Positions 19,575 through 28,584 of a stretch of 64,000 nt of DNA are shown one piece after another. The notes beneath the pieces were generated by a model. That model did no database searches, was not told the DNA's origin, and saw only the letters and a program-made list of their open reading frames with translations. This DNA is from an uncultured Acidimicrobiales bacterium. GTDB taxonomy: Bacteria; Actinomycetota; Acidimicrobiia; Acidimicrobiales; SZUA-35. Position numbers and translations under genes: made by a program. Numbering within the stretch: the stretch's first letter is position 1; the number at the start of each line of letters is the position of its first letter. Location: contig CAKZXA010000034.1 of assembly GCA_937922045.1 (NCBI GenBank), forward strand, positions 52,999-116,998, written 5' to 3'.

Positions 19575-21032
19575 CTATGGCGACGCCGAAGGCTTTCCCG
19601 GCTCACGGATCGCGTAGGCCGCAAGCAGCCCAGCTCCCGCAACGCCGCAACCGATGGCAAAGGCGGTGGCGAACCGGTCCTGGGTCGCCTCATCGCCCAC
19701 CAGGATGTTCATGAGCTGAACGCCGGTCACAATACCGATGAACATCAGTTGCTGGCTCATTCCGTTGGCCACCCCCATGTCGCGAGCATCGACGTTGTCG
19801 ACCACCATTGCGGCCACCGAAGGCTGAGAGATACCTGCCGAAAGGCCAGACAGAACCAGCCCGACGACGATCAGACCGATCCCAACCATGTCGGTGCGAT
19901 AGGAGGCGCCGATAAAGGCGGCCATCGACACGATCATCGCTATCGCTCCCAAGATGATCGGACGGCGCTGGCCGATACGGCTTGGCAAGTAACCGCCGAG
20001 CGGCGACGCAAGGCTGAAGCTCGCCGGCCGTGGCACCAGCAGCAAAGCGATGGCCGAAAGCGTCCATCCGTACTGATCGCCGAGCAAGGCAGGGGTGACG
20101 ACGAACCCACCCATGTAAGCGAACTGGACAAAGGACGACGAGACCATGGGCAAGGTGAAATTTCGTCGAGCGAAATAGTCGAGCCGCAGCATGGGGGCTG
20201 GAACCCGTCGCTCGATCCGCACGAAAAGGGCGAAGGCGGCGATGGTGGTGATCAGGAGCAGCCAGACCGTCACATCGGTGATGAGAGCGCTGAGTCCTTC
20301 GGCCTGGGTCAACGTTGTGAGCCGGGTGATCAGGAGAAGCCCGCCAAGAACACCGATGCCAAGAGCGGCACCTCCGGCGTAGTCGATGTTCTCTACCGGA
20401 TCCCGAGGCGTTGGCCGTAGAAGTAGAAGCGAGGCCACGAGCGCGGCAAGGGTGATAGCGGCGAAGCCGACGAACAGCCATCGCCAACCGATCTGGTCGA
20501 TGAGTGGGCCGCCGACAACAAGTCCGATCGTCGGTGCCCCCGTCATGGCGAACTGGAACCAGCCGACCGCGGTCGTTCGCCGTTCCGGACCATAGGCGTG
20601 CATCATGAGAGCCAGAGCATTCGGATTCACCAGAGCTCCGGCGAAACCAAACACGACGCGAAACACGATCAGCGACGTTGCGTCCCACGCCAGGCCGCAG
20701 GCCAGCGTCGATGCGGCAAGGCCAGCCAGGCCGATCAGAAAGACCTTGCGATGGCCGTGAGTGTCGCCGAGCTTTCCCGCGAGTGGTGTGGCCACGGCCA
20801 TCGCCAACATCAAGCCGGTGATGGCCCAGGTCAGCACGGCGCGCGTGGAACCAAGATCCTCTGCGATCTGGCCGAGTGCTACGGTCACGATGGTCATCAG
20901 CGACCCGAACGCCATCATCGAGGCCATGACCAGGCTCAACAGAACGAGACGGTAACGCCGGTCCGAATGCACATCGTGAGGTTCGGGATGCTCGGCCGAT
21001 GGCGACGCCTTCGACACCGAGGTGTCAGACAT
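19575..21032 (-). CDS. MFS transporter, EmrB/QacA-like drug:H+ antiporter family
   Basis: 485-residue integral membrane protein with about 14 hydrophobic spans. The N-terminal half carries MAVATPLAGKLGDTHGHRKVFLIG (motif A, between spans 2 and 3) and ITGLMLAM. The 14-span layout indicates the DHA2 drug-efflux group. ATG 21032 overlaps the upstream dioxygenase gene's stop by 8 bp; a TTG at 21053 would add seven residues. The overlap implies co-expression with the TauD-like enzyme, possibly to export a product; that is speculative. Confidence 0.87.
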   Translation of the reverse strand: MSDTSVSKASPSAEHPEPHDVHSDRRYRLVLLSLVMASMMAFGSLMTIVTVALGQIAEDLGSTRAVLTWAITGLMLAMAVATPLAGKLGDTHGHRKVFLIGLAGLAASTLACGLAWDATSLIVFRVVFGFAGALVNPNALALMMHAYGPERRTTAVGWFQFAMTGAPTIGLVVGGPLIDQIGWRWLFVGFAAITLAALVASLLLLRPTPRDPVENIDYAGGAALGIGVLGGLLLITRLTTLTQAEGLSALITDVTVWLLLITTIAAFALFVRIERRVPAPMLRLDYFARRNFTLPMVSSSFVQFAYMGGFVVTPALLGDQYGWTLSAIALLLVPRPASFSLASPLGGYLPSRIGQRRPIILGAIAMIVSMAAFIGASYRTDMVGIGLIVVGLVLSGLSAGISQPSVAAMVVDNVDARDMGVANGMSQQLMFIGIVTGVQLMNILVGDEATQDRFATAFAIGCGVAGAGLLAAYAIREPGKPSASP

Positions 21033-21984
21033 AGATGCCCCCACGATCGCCAACCGTTATCGAGCCATAGCGATCGGCAAAGGCGGGAGGGAGCTGGCGG
21101 TCTCCAGGGATCGACAACCACAACCGCAGGAGATGGCGCGGTGCATCCGGCTTGTCGACGAAGGCCGTGCGATCGTGGAGCAAGGCGTGGTTGTAAACAA
21201 ACTGAAGATCGCCAGGTTTTAGGTCCATCCGAAGATGAAGGGTCTCGTCTCCTGCGATCTCATCGAAGAGGTCGAGCGCCTTGGCTTGCTCGGCGCTCAA
21301 TCGCGGCGCCTTGAGAAATCGTTGGGCCGACTCGATGTACTGGCGTTGGTAGAGCACGGTCAGGCGATCCTCGAACCAGTTGAGAACCGGCACGACGAAG
21401 AAGGGCTCGGCACCAGGGGGCACCTCACCACGGCGGTCGGTTGCGACCGGCTCAAAGAGAAGGGCGGCCAGCGCCGGATCGCGTTCCAGCATGATGTTAT
21501 AGACGGTGGCAGCGCTCACGAGCAACGACTGGCCACCGCTGGCTGCCTCCTCTAGGCACAGGAGGGCCACGACGTCACACGAATCGGTGTGGAAGGTTTG
21601 ACGCTGGTTGGTCTGATAGATCCGAACGGATGGGTCGGCCGCGTCGAGGCCAACATTGCGGACATGACCGACCAGGTCACCATCTGCATTCTGCGGCCGG
21701 ACCTGGCCCAGATGACCACCGATACCGCCGAGCAAGGCCTGTCGGCCGTCGGCGTCGAGTTCGGCGGTAGGTAGCGCCCGCACCAGTTCGAACCCTCGGC
21801 CGAAGAGAAGTTGTCGGCGGAGCTCGGCCAGCCTCGGACCGAGTGTTGGCAGCCTGAAGTGCTCCACTCCGAACGGCTTCGAGCTGTCTTCTTGCGCCCG
21901 CAGAAGGCTCTGCGTCGCTTCGAGTAGCTCATCGATGTGTTGATCGGCGAGCGTCCAGCTCCACTGACTCGGATCAGCGGCCAT
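21025..21984 (-). CDS. TauD/TfdA-family 2-oxoglutarate dioxygenase
   Basis: 319-residue Fe(II)/2-oxoglutarate oxygenase. H132 and D134 (QTFHTDSCDVV) supply the first two iron ligands; the distal His and 2-oxoglutarate-binding Arg lie in NHALLHDRTAFVDKPDAPRHLLRLWL. The family hydroxylates taurine, alkylsulfates, trimethyllysine-like amines or secondary metabolites; the substrate here is unknown. ATG 21984 is preferred because the 55 codons upstream to 22149 are low-similarity and overlap the divergent DUF4214 gene. The MFS gene overlaps the 3' end. Confidence 0.87.
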   Translation of the reverse strand: MAADPSQWSWTLADQHIDELLEATQSLLRAQEDSSKPFGVEHFRLPTLGPRLAELRRQLLFGRGFELVRALPTAELDADGRQALLGGIGGHLGQVRPQNADGDLVGHVRNVGLDAADPSVRIYQTNQRQTFHTDSCDVVALLCLEEAASGGQSLLVSAATVYNIMLERDPALAALLFEPVATDRRGEVPPGAEPFFVVPVLNWFEDRLTVLYQRQYIESAQRFLKAPRLSAEQAKALDLFDEIAGDETLHLRMDLKPGDLQFVYNHALLHDRTAFVDKPDAPRHLLRLWLSIPGDRQLPPAFADRYGSITVGDRGGIYV

Positions 21985-22147
21985 GGTATGTCCATGCCAG
22001 CAGTGGGCCCCCTGCTGGCGGGGGGCCAGCGGGTAAAGGCGGTCGGGGGATGCAGGCACGGCGCGAATGGTACAGAGCCAGAACAGAACGAACCAAGTCA
22101 TATCCCACATCCATGATCCCTTGCCCGCGTTCAACAACGAGGCTTGC

Positions 22148-23818
22148 ATGCCGACAGGAGTCGCTCACCACCGAATCGGGAGGATCCGTCGCGTGCGTCG
22201 CCCTTTGAGAATCATCTGCTCCTGGATTATCGCTCTGAGCATCATCTTGCTCTCGGCGAACAGCGCTACAGCGCTACCGTCTCCTGAACTTCAACCCGAA
22301 GATGTGTCACCACCCCAGATCGTAGATCTCCAGTACCGAGATCTTCTCGGACGCGCTCCCGACGCCTCAGGGCTCGGCTACTGGAGCGGTCGGGTATCGT
22401 CTGGCACCGCTATTGCCGATGTCGTCAACTCGATGATCGATTCCAAGGAAGCGGGCGGTGCCTACCGCCCCGTCATCCGGCTCTACCGTTCCGTCTTCCT
22501 CCGTCCGCCCGATTACCGAGGCCTGATGTATTGGGTCAAAGTGATGCGGACCGGAAGCTCGATGAAGAAGGTGGCGAACTGGTTTGTTGCTTCTTCAGAG
22601 TTCCAGAGACGCTATGGCGCTCTCGATGACGATGCCTTCATCGACCAGATTTATCGCAACGTTCTCGGTCGCCGCGCCGATCCTGGCGGCAAGGCCTTCT
22701 GGCTAGGAAAGATGAATAGCGGTATGACCAGGGGCGAGGTGGTGCTCGGCTTCTCGGAGTCTGGCGAAAACATTGCTCGAACCAGAGTCTCAAACACCAT
22801 GTCCTTGCTCACCGCAACGATGTTGCGTCGGGTGGCGAACCCCGAAGAAGTCGCAGCCTGGGATGCCGGACCTCAGACCTTGACCACTCGGCTCCTCGTC
22901 GAGCGCGTTCTGAACGACCCCGAATACCAGCGGCGACTGGCCAGCCTGTTCCCTGAACAGCATCCGCTCACCGGCCAAGCCACGAACGCTGCCGCCGCTC
23001 GGCCCGCCGTCGCTCTCAAAATCGACAACGTCGACCAGGCGCGACCCCAAACCGGTATCGGCCGGGCCGATGTCGTCTATGAAGAAATGGTCGAGGGGTC
23101 CCTCACCCGACTCATTGCCATCTTCCATAGCCAGCTACCGCCGACGGCCGGACCCGTGCGCTCGGTTCGCGTCTCCGACTTTGATGTGTTGGCTGCCTAC
23201 AACCGGCCGTTGTTGGGTGCCTCCGGTGCCAATCCCGGCGTGTTGTCGGCTCTTAAGGATGCCCCCGTCGTCAATGTCAACGCTCTCGTCTCGCCTCACT
23301 ATTGGCGTGACACCTCGCGTCGGGCGCCTCACAACCTCTACACCAGTCCAAGCAAGCTTCTGAGCCACGCGCCTTCGGGCGCAGCCGCGCCGCCAGCCAT
23401 GTTCCTCACCGGCCATCGCGACGCGGGCGCCTCGGTAAAGGGCGTGACCGTAGCGTTCGGCAGGGCGACAGCTAACTGGACATGGGACGCGACGCAAGCC
23501 CAGTGGCGCCGGAAACAAAACGGCACCGACCACGTCGATAAGACCGGAGGACCGATCGGGGCCGAAAACGTTGTCGTCATGGTCACCAGCTACACCCCCA
23601 ACGCCATCGATGCCAACTCGCCAGAAGCTCACACCGTTGGCACGGGACGAGCCATGATGTTCCTGAACGGCACGGTCGTCGATGGTACGTGGAAGCGAAC
23701 GGAGGCAACGGCACCGATCAAGTTCTACGACAAGTCTGGTCGACAGGTTGTCTTCCGTCCGGGCCAGACATGGGTTGAACTCGCTCCTCCCGGCACCATC
23801 ACGATCCATCCGGCCTAA
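22148..23818 (+). CDS. Secreted DUF4214-DUF3048 protein
   Basis: 556-residue exported protein from ATG 22148. Residues 1-42 form a signal peptide (arginine-rich RRVRRPLR, hydrophobic IICSWIIALSIILL, likely cleavage after ATA). Three DUF4214-like helical repeats follow (YRDLLGRAPDASGLGYWSGRV, YRSVFLRPPDYRGLMYWVKVM, YRNVLGRRADPGGKAFWLGKM). From about residue 265 comes a DUF3048/YerB domain (VALKIDNVDQARPQTGIGRADVVYEEMVEG, GPVRSVRVSDFD; C-terminal part ENVVVMVTSYTP to the end). Neither domain has an established biochemical role; DUF4214 is common on bacterial surface proteins. ATG 22067 would place 27 extra residues before the signal peptide and is less likely. Confidence 0.87.
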   Translation: MPTGVAHHRIGRIRRVRRPLRIICSWIIALSIILLSANSATALPSPELQPEDVSPPQIVDLQYRDLLGRAPDASGLGYWSGRVSSGTAIADVVNSMIDSKEAGGAYRPVIRLYRSVFLRPPDYRGLMYWVKVMRTGSSMKKVANWFVASSEFQRRYGALDDDAFIDQIYRNVLGRRADPGGKAFWLGKMNSGMTRGEVVLGFSESGENIARTRVSNTMSLLTATMLRRVANPEEVAAWDAGPQTLTTRLLVERVLNDPEYQRRLASLFPEQHPLTGQATNAAAARPAVALKIDNVDQARPQTGIGRADVVYEEMVEGSLTRLIAIFHSQLPPTAGPVRSVRVSDFDVLAAYNRPLLGASGANPGVLSALKDAPVVNVNALVSPHYWRDTSRRAPHNLYTSPSKLLSHAPSGAAAPPAMFLTGHRDAGASVKGVTVAFGRATANWTWDATQAQWRRKQNGTDHVDKTGGPIGAENVVVMVTSYTPNAIDANSPEAHTVGTGRAMMFLNGTVVDGTWKRTEATAPIKFYDKSGRQVVFRPGQTWVELAPPGTITIHPA

Positions 23819-25539
23819 CGTTTCGGCGGAACCCCGGATCGCACAAAGGCCACGGCCTCTTGCACGTTGCGAGCCACGAATCGTTCGAGTCGAGGTGAAG
23901 CCATAAAACGGGCCGCTGCCGCGAGCGGCAAGCTTGAACCCGCCACCGGTGCCTCGACCGCCACACATCGCGCCAGCTTGATCAGGTGGGCCTGAACGAT
24001 AAACGAACCGGCACCATCGAGCAGGCTTGCCTGTTCGATGGTGGCCGCTACCTCGAGCGGATCGTTGCCCAGAGCAAGCGCCACCGCCTTGTCGGGCTGT
24101 GCACCGATCACCGCGTTGAGGAGATCTTCTGGTGCATCCCAACGACACGGCTCGACCGGCGACGATGCAATCGTGCCAAAGCGTCGGTCGGCCCGACCAC
24201 TGTCGTAGGCCAGCCACACGGCAAAGAAGGCGAGCCGGATCGTGTCGACTGATGGAGCATGACGCCAGGCCCAACGGGCCGCGTTGGCGTAGGTCAGTAC
24301 ATGGGTGATATCGAGCCAACCGAAGTCGTTGTCAAGATCGGTCTCCACGTCGAGACGGTGTCGAAGTAGACGCTTCGAACCAGCCAGAAGCACCGCAGTA
24401 AGCAGCCGTTCGACACCCGCGCCGGCCGCCAGAGCTTCGAGGGCCAAACCGATAGGCGGCTCCACGGCGTCAACGATGCCGTCGCTCAAGGCTTCGATTC
24501 CGTCCCACTCGCTGGTAGGCACCGCCAGAAGGGCTTCGAGGTTTGCCTCGTCGAGTACCCGACGCGTCTTGCGCATATAGGGCAAGAGATCCTCGCGGGT
24601 GCTGTTTACCAAAGCGACGGTGAGCTCACCCAGCAAGACAGGGTGTACGTCTCGGTCCAGTCGTTCTACCAGTTCGAATACCTTCTGAACGTAGATCGCT
24701 CCGTGACCGTAGCTCAGATGATGTTGACTGGCAGCGGTGATAAACCAACGCCGAAGCTCGTCGATCGGCATCGAGCAATCGAGGGCGCTGCGCAGCTGAG
24801 CTCGCGCCTGTTCCAAATCTTCATTCTCGATTGCGGCCGCGAACCGGTCCTGGTCTGGCTGGGCTGCGGGCTTGGGCCACGCCTCACGCCGGATCGGGCG
24901 GCCCCGCGTCGTCTCGGCTAGTCCGGAGAAGGCTTGGGTGAGAGGCAAGGCTCGGTCAAGGCCGTCGTAACCGCTCGTCATGGCGAGGGCGTCGGCGGCC
25001 ATCGCCGTTTCGTGGCCAGTCCCCCACTCGGTTCGCTGTACCGTGTCGATTAGAACCCGCGCCATGATGTCGGTCGGCGCTGCGCCATGGGCGAGGAGAC
25101 GACTCGTATCTCGAGCGATCTGGCCTACGTAGTTCCTCGCTATACCGCGTTCAAGGCTGGGCCATAGCCGTTCGCGCTCTTCTTCGTCACTCGGAACCTC
25201 GATGGTCACGAACACTTCGCCGTCCTGCACCTCGACGCTATGGCAGGCCACGTCCTCTTCGCCCATAACGCACACGCCGTCGGCGGCTCTGAACTTCCAG
25301 TTGTGCCACTGACAGGTGATCATCTCGCCATCGAATGCACCCGTCGCCAGTCCGTAGCCCTGGTGGGGGCATGCATTGTCGAGAGCGTGAATGCCTTCGG
25401 CACTCCGGGCCACGACGAGGCGACGATCACCGACGCTAACGGCCTTCATCTGCCCCTCAGCGAGGTCATCGAGTGGGCCGACGGAGCCACGAAAGCTTGT
25501 GGGCGTCGACAACGGTGTGTCAGTCGGTCGAGATTCCAT
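23815..25539 (-). CDS. Rieske [2Fe-2S] protein with large C-terminal helical domain
   Basis: 574-residue protein. Residues about 15-115 are a Rieske domain with ligands C57/H59 (ACPHQGYGLA) and C76/H79 (TCQWHNWKF). The remaining 450 residues are predominantly helical and contain HHLSYGHGAIYVQKVFELVERLDRD and HPVLLGELTVALVNSTRED. I do not recognise this part with confidence; the spacing of its His-rich helices vaguely recalls questin-oxidase-like (DUF4243) proteins. It is not a ring-hydroxylating oxygenase alpha subunit, because the mononuclear-iron motif is absent. The role is unknown, probably redox. Its stop overlaps that of the DUF4214 gene. Confidence 0.82.
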   Translation of the reverse strand: MESRPTDTPLSTPTSFRGSVGPLDDLAEGQMKAVSVGDRRLVVARSAEGIHALDNACPHQGYGLATGAFDGEMITCQWHNWKFRAADGVCVMGEEDVACHSVEVQDGEVFVTIEVPSDEEERERLWPSLERGIARNYVGQIARDTSRLLAHGAAPTDIMARVLIDTVQRTEWGTGHETAMAADALAMTSGYDGLDRALPLTQAFSGLAETTRGRPIRREAWPKPAAQPDQDRFAAAIENEDLEQARAQLRSALDCSMPIDELRRWFITAASQHHLSYGHGAIYVQKVFELVERLDRDVHPVLLGELTVALVNSTREDLLPYMRKTRRVLDEANLEALLAVPTSEWDGIEALSDGIVDAVEPPIGLALEALAAGAGVERLLTAVLLAGSKRLLRHRLDVETDLDNDFGWLDITHVLTYANAARWAWRHAPSVDTIRLAFFAVWLAYDSGRADRRFGTIASSPVEPCRWDAPEDLLNAVIGAQPDKAVALALGNDPLEVAATIEQASLLDGAGSFIVQAHLIKLARCVAVEAPVAGSSLPLAAAARFMASPRLERFVARNVQEAVAFVRSGVPPKR

Positions 25540-25586
25540 ACCTCTGTTTTTACTATCTCACGTGCACTCGAGATCAAGAGGTATCG

Positions 25587-26753
25587 TCAAATTTTCTTGA
25601 CGGCGATCGCCTTCAGATAGTGGCCCTCGACATGTCGGACCGGGTGATCGACGTCGTGCTGGGAAACCCAAAGCGGTGATCTGGCTGCGGTCACACCAAG
25701 GACTGTGTCGTGAAATCGGTCCTCGGTAACATGAGCCGAGCAGGAGGCCTGTACGAGGTGGCCCCCGGGACGGACCGTACGAAAAGCCAGCCGGGTCAAG
25801 GCCCGATAGGCGTCGACCGCACGCTCGGTCTGGCTGCGCCGAGTCGCGAAGGCCGGCGGATCAACGATGACGAGATCAAAGCTCTCCGGCGGCAGATCGG
25901 CGAGTACGTCGAAGGCGTCGCCCAGGATCGTTCGCGGCTCCGGCAGATCATTGATAGCGAAGTTTCGCTTCGCCGTAGCAAGCGAAGGGCTAGAGATATC
26001 GGTGAGAACGACCTCCTCGGCTCCCGCCGCCGCGGCATGAAGCCCGAATCCACCGGTGCAAGAAAAGACGTCGAGTACTCGTCCCCGGCCGAGTTCAGCG
26101 GCTCGTCGACGATTTTGACGTTGATCGAAGAAGTGGCCAGTTTTGTGGCCGGTGATCACATTGGCTTCCAACTGCAACCGATTCTCGGTGAAGCGAACTC
26201 GGCCGTCGCCCACAGAACCCCACAACTCTTTTGCCGGTTGCGCCCAAGCAAGACGCTCTAGATTCGTCTGGACCTGATTCGACAGACGAAGGACGCCTGC
26301 ATCGAAATGAGGCGAAAGGGTCTCGACCAGCCAGGGAAGCAGGCGAATCCAGGCCAAGGTGTACACCTTCAGAACGACCACCGTGTCGTAGCGGTCGACG
26401 ATTAGACCCGGCAGACCATCGCCTTCCCCATTGATCAGGCGCATGCCAGTGTTCTCAGACGCAAGCGACGAGCGGAGGCTACGCGCTTCGCCCACTTTTT
26501 CTGCCAGCCATGCCTGGTCGATCTTCGCCCGTTCCCGGGTCAGCACACGAAGGCCGATGTCAGACTCTGGGTCGAGGAGACCGAGGGCAGCCAGACGATC
26601 GTTGCGATCGAAAACAACACCGAGATCACCGGGCTCGGCCCTCCCCTTGATCTGGGTGATCGAATCAAGGTAGATCCACGGGTGGCCCTGACGAACCGCC
26701 TTCAGAGCACCCGGCTTCACTCGGACAGCTCGAGTCGGTAACGATTCCATCAC
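25587..26753 (-). CDS. Class I rRNA large-subunit methyltransferase, RlmI-like
   Basis: 388-residue SAM-dependent methyltransferase. The N-terminal PUA RNA-binding domain (RVKPGALKAVRQGHPWIYLDSI) is followed by a central linker and the Rossmann domain. The domain has GHKTGHFFDQRQNRR, the SAM motif VLDVFSCTGGFGLHAAAAGAEEVVLTD, and the catalytic/SAM strand DLVIVDPPAFA. The architecture matches RlmI (23S rRNA m5C1962). The start overlaps the stop of the upstream ABM-like gene by 4 bp. Confidence 0.9.
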   Translation of the reverse strand: MMESLPTRAVRVKPGALKAVRQGHPWIYLDSITQIKGRAEPGDLGVVFDRNDRLAALGLLDPESDIGLRVLTRERAKIDQAWLAEKVGEARSLRSSLASENTGMRLINGEGDGLPGLIVDRYDTVVVLKVYTLAWIRLLPWLVETLSPHFDAGVLRLSNQVQTNLERLAWAQPAKELWGSVGDGRVRFTENRLQLEANVITGHKTGHFFDQRQNRRRAAELGRGRVLDVFSCTGGFGLHAAAAGAEEVVLTDISSPSLATAKRNFAINDLPEPRTILGDAFDVLADLPPESFDLVIVDPPAFATRRSQTERAVDAYRALTRLAFRTVRPGGHLVQASCSAHVTEDRFHDTVLGVTAARSPLWVSQHDVDHPVRHVEGHYLKAIAVKKI

Positions 26754-27043
26754 TTCGACGACACTCGGATAACCTCAGCTACCTTCAGATCATAGGAAGC
26801 GTAGAAGGCATCCCTTCCTCGCTGCTGAGCCTCTCGATGCTCTGCGTGTTCTGCCCACGCTTGATGCGTCTCTTGTGACTCGAACTCGACGATCGTACAG
26901 CGCTCACCATCCTCGGCCAGAAAGGTCTTGACCGAGACGAAGCCGGGCATGGTCTTTGCCAACTCGGTTATGTGAGGAGAGAGTTCAAAATAGTCGTCGG
27001 TAGCGGCGTCATTCAGGACCGAACGAAAGACGGTGATGATCAT
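26750..27043 (-). CDS. ABM-fold monooxygenase-like protein
   Basis: 97-residue ferredoxin-like-fold protein of the antibiotic-biosynthesis-monooxygenase superfamily. The start MIITVFRSVL, LAKTMPGFVSVKTF, and CTIVEFESQETHQAWAEHAEH are typical. ATG 27043 matches family N-termini; ATG 27052 would add three residues. Function is usually cofactor-free oxidation or simply ligand binding; unknown here. It is coupled to the rRNA methyltransferase gene by an ATGA overlap. Confidence 0.85.
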   Translation of the reverse strand: MIITVFRSVLNDAATDDYFELSPHITELAKTMPGFVSVKTFLAEDGERCTIVEFESQETHQAWAEHAEHREAQQRGRDAFYASYDLKVAEVIRVSSK

Positions 27044-27165
27044 TCGCTCCATCCTACGCGGTTGCGCGTCGGGCCCTTGTCTAACGGGCGCGGACCATCC
27101 CCTCTGGCCTGCATCATGGGCGGCAACTAGCGTGGAGCTAGCCAAAGATCCTGGAGGAACGACCG

Positions 27166-28584
27166 ATGACGGAGCTGTGGAGGCTGGGGGCCGTAACGCT
27201 GGCCAGCAGGATACGAGACCGAGCGGTTAAGCCAAGCGAGGTGATGGCTTCGGTTCTAGCGCGTGTAGAAGCCATGAATCCCACGCTCAACGCCATCACC
27301 TTCGATCTGTCTGATCGGGCGATGGAGCAGGCCATCGCCGCCGACACTCTCGTCCTCGGGCCAACGAGCGAACAGCCTCTCCTTGGGGTTCCGGTGACGA
27401 TCAAGGAGAACGTCGATATGAAGGGCCTGCCAACCCCTAACGGAGTGGCTGCCTTCAGCGACATCGTCGCCACCGAAGACGCTCCGCTGGTCAAGAATCT
27501 CCAAGCGGCAGGCGCCATCGTGATCGGACGCACCAACACGCCTGAATTCTCGATGCGGGCGACCACCGACAACCCTCTCCGAGGTCGAACGATCAACCCT
27601 TGGGACAGCGACTGTTCTCCCGGCGGCTCTTCCGGAGGCGCTGGCTCGGCCTGCGCCGCTGGCCTTGGTGCTATTCACCACGGCAACGACATCGGGGGCT
27701 CACTGCGATTCCCAGCCTTCGCCAATGGCGTAACGACGATCAAGCCGACAACGTGTCGTGTCCCTGTTTTCAATTCATCCGCTGCCGCTGAGCGGGGCCC
27801 TCTCGCCCAAGCCATGTCGGTTCAGGGCGTGATCGCCCGCCACGCCGCCGACGTCGGCGCGGCCATGCAGATGATGATCCGACCCGACCCGCGAGACCCG
27901 AACTGCCCGCCGGTCCCCTGGCAGGGTCCTGACCTTGGACGGCCTCGCGTCGCGTTCACCACCGAATCCGGCGGCTACGACATCCACCCAGAGCTCGTCG
28001 CCATGGTGCGCCGGGCCGCCGACATCCTGGCCGACGCCGGATACGACGTCGTCGAGGTCGATCCTCCACCGGTTCGAGAAGCGGCACTTGAGTGGTTCCG
28101 AGCCGGCACAACCGAAATGCAGGTGACGATGGACGCAGCCATCAGAACCCACGGCAGCGAAACCATAAACCGCATTTTCGGTTGGTACTACGAGCTCTCA
28201 GAGATCCTCGATCGCGACGGCTACATCACGGCGTTGGCTGACCGAACGAGACTTCAACGAGACTGGAACCTCTTTCTGGCCGACCATCCCCTCCTGATTA
28301 CTCCATTCCTGATGCGGCCAACCTACGACTGGAACTATGACGCCGAATCGCTCGACAACGTGACCGACCTGTTCGAGTCGGCCATCTACTCCACCGGAAT
28401 CAACTATCTCGGTCTCCCCGGCGGCGTCATCGGCATGGATCTCGTCGAAGAACGACCGGCTGCTATCCAGATCGTTGGCCAACGGTTCCGAGAAGATCTC
28501 ATCTGTGACGCTCTGGCCACCATCGAAGATGCCAACGGTGTGCTCGTCGAGCAGCTTTGGGATCGCGAGCACATCGATGCTTGA
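27166..28584 (+). CDS. Amidase signature family hydrolase
   Basis: 472-residue amidase with the Ser-cisSer-Lys triad visible: K80 (VTIKENVD), cis-Ser S155 (SPGGSSGGAG) and nucleophile S179 (DIGGSLRFPA), with the family's standard 24-residue spacing between the serines. The length is typical. The amide substrate cannot be predicted; it is not GatA because no gatB or gatC is present and the context is acyl-CoA metabolism. A GAGGAA Shine-Dalgarno-like stretch precedes ATG 27166. The downstream acyl-CoA dehydrogenase gene starts within its last codons. Confidence 0.9.
   Translation: MTELWRLGAVTLASRIRDRAVKPSEVMASVLARVEAMNPTLNAITFDLSDRAMEQAIAADTLVLGPTSEQPLLGVPVTIKENVDMKGLPTPNGVAAFSDIVATEDAPLVKNLQAAGAIVIGRTNTPEFSMRATTDNPLRGRTINPWDSDCSPGGSSGGAGSACAAGLGAIHHGNDIGGSLRFPAFANGVTTIKPTTCRVPVFNSSAAAERGPLAQAMSVQGVIARHAADVGAAMQMMIRPDPRDPNCPPVPWQGPDLGRPRVAFTTESGGYDIHPELVAMVRRAADILADAGYDVVEVDPPPVREAALEWFRAGTTEMQVTMDAAIRTHGSETINRIFGWYYELSEILDRDGYITALADRTRLQRDWNLFLADHPLLITPFLMRPTYDWNYDAESLDNVTDLFESAIYSTGINYLGLPGGVIGMDLVEERPAAIQIVGQRFREDLICDALATIEDANGVLVEQLWDREHIDA

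Noticed and set aside
28475..28576. Longer N-terminus for the acyl-CoA dehydrogenase.
   Set aside because: The extra 34 residues are read inside the amidase gene in a different frame and have no family similarity.
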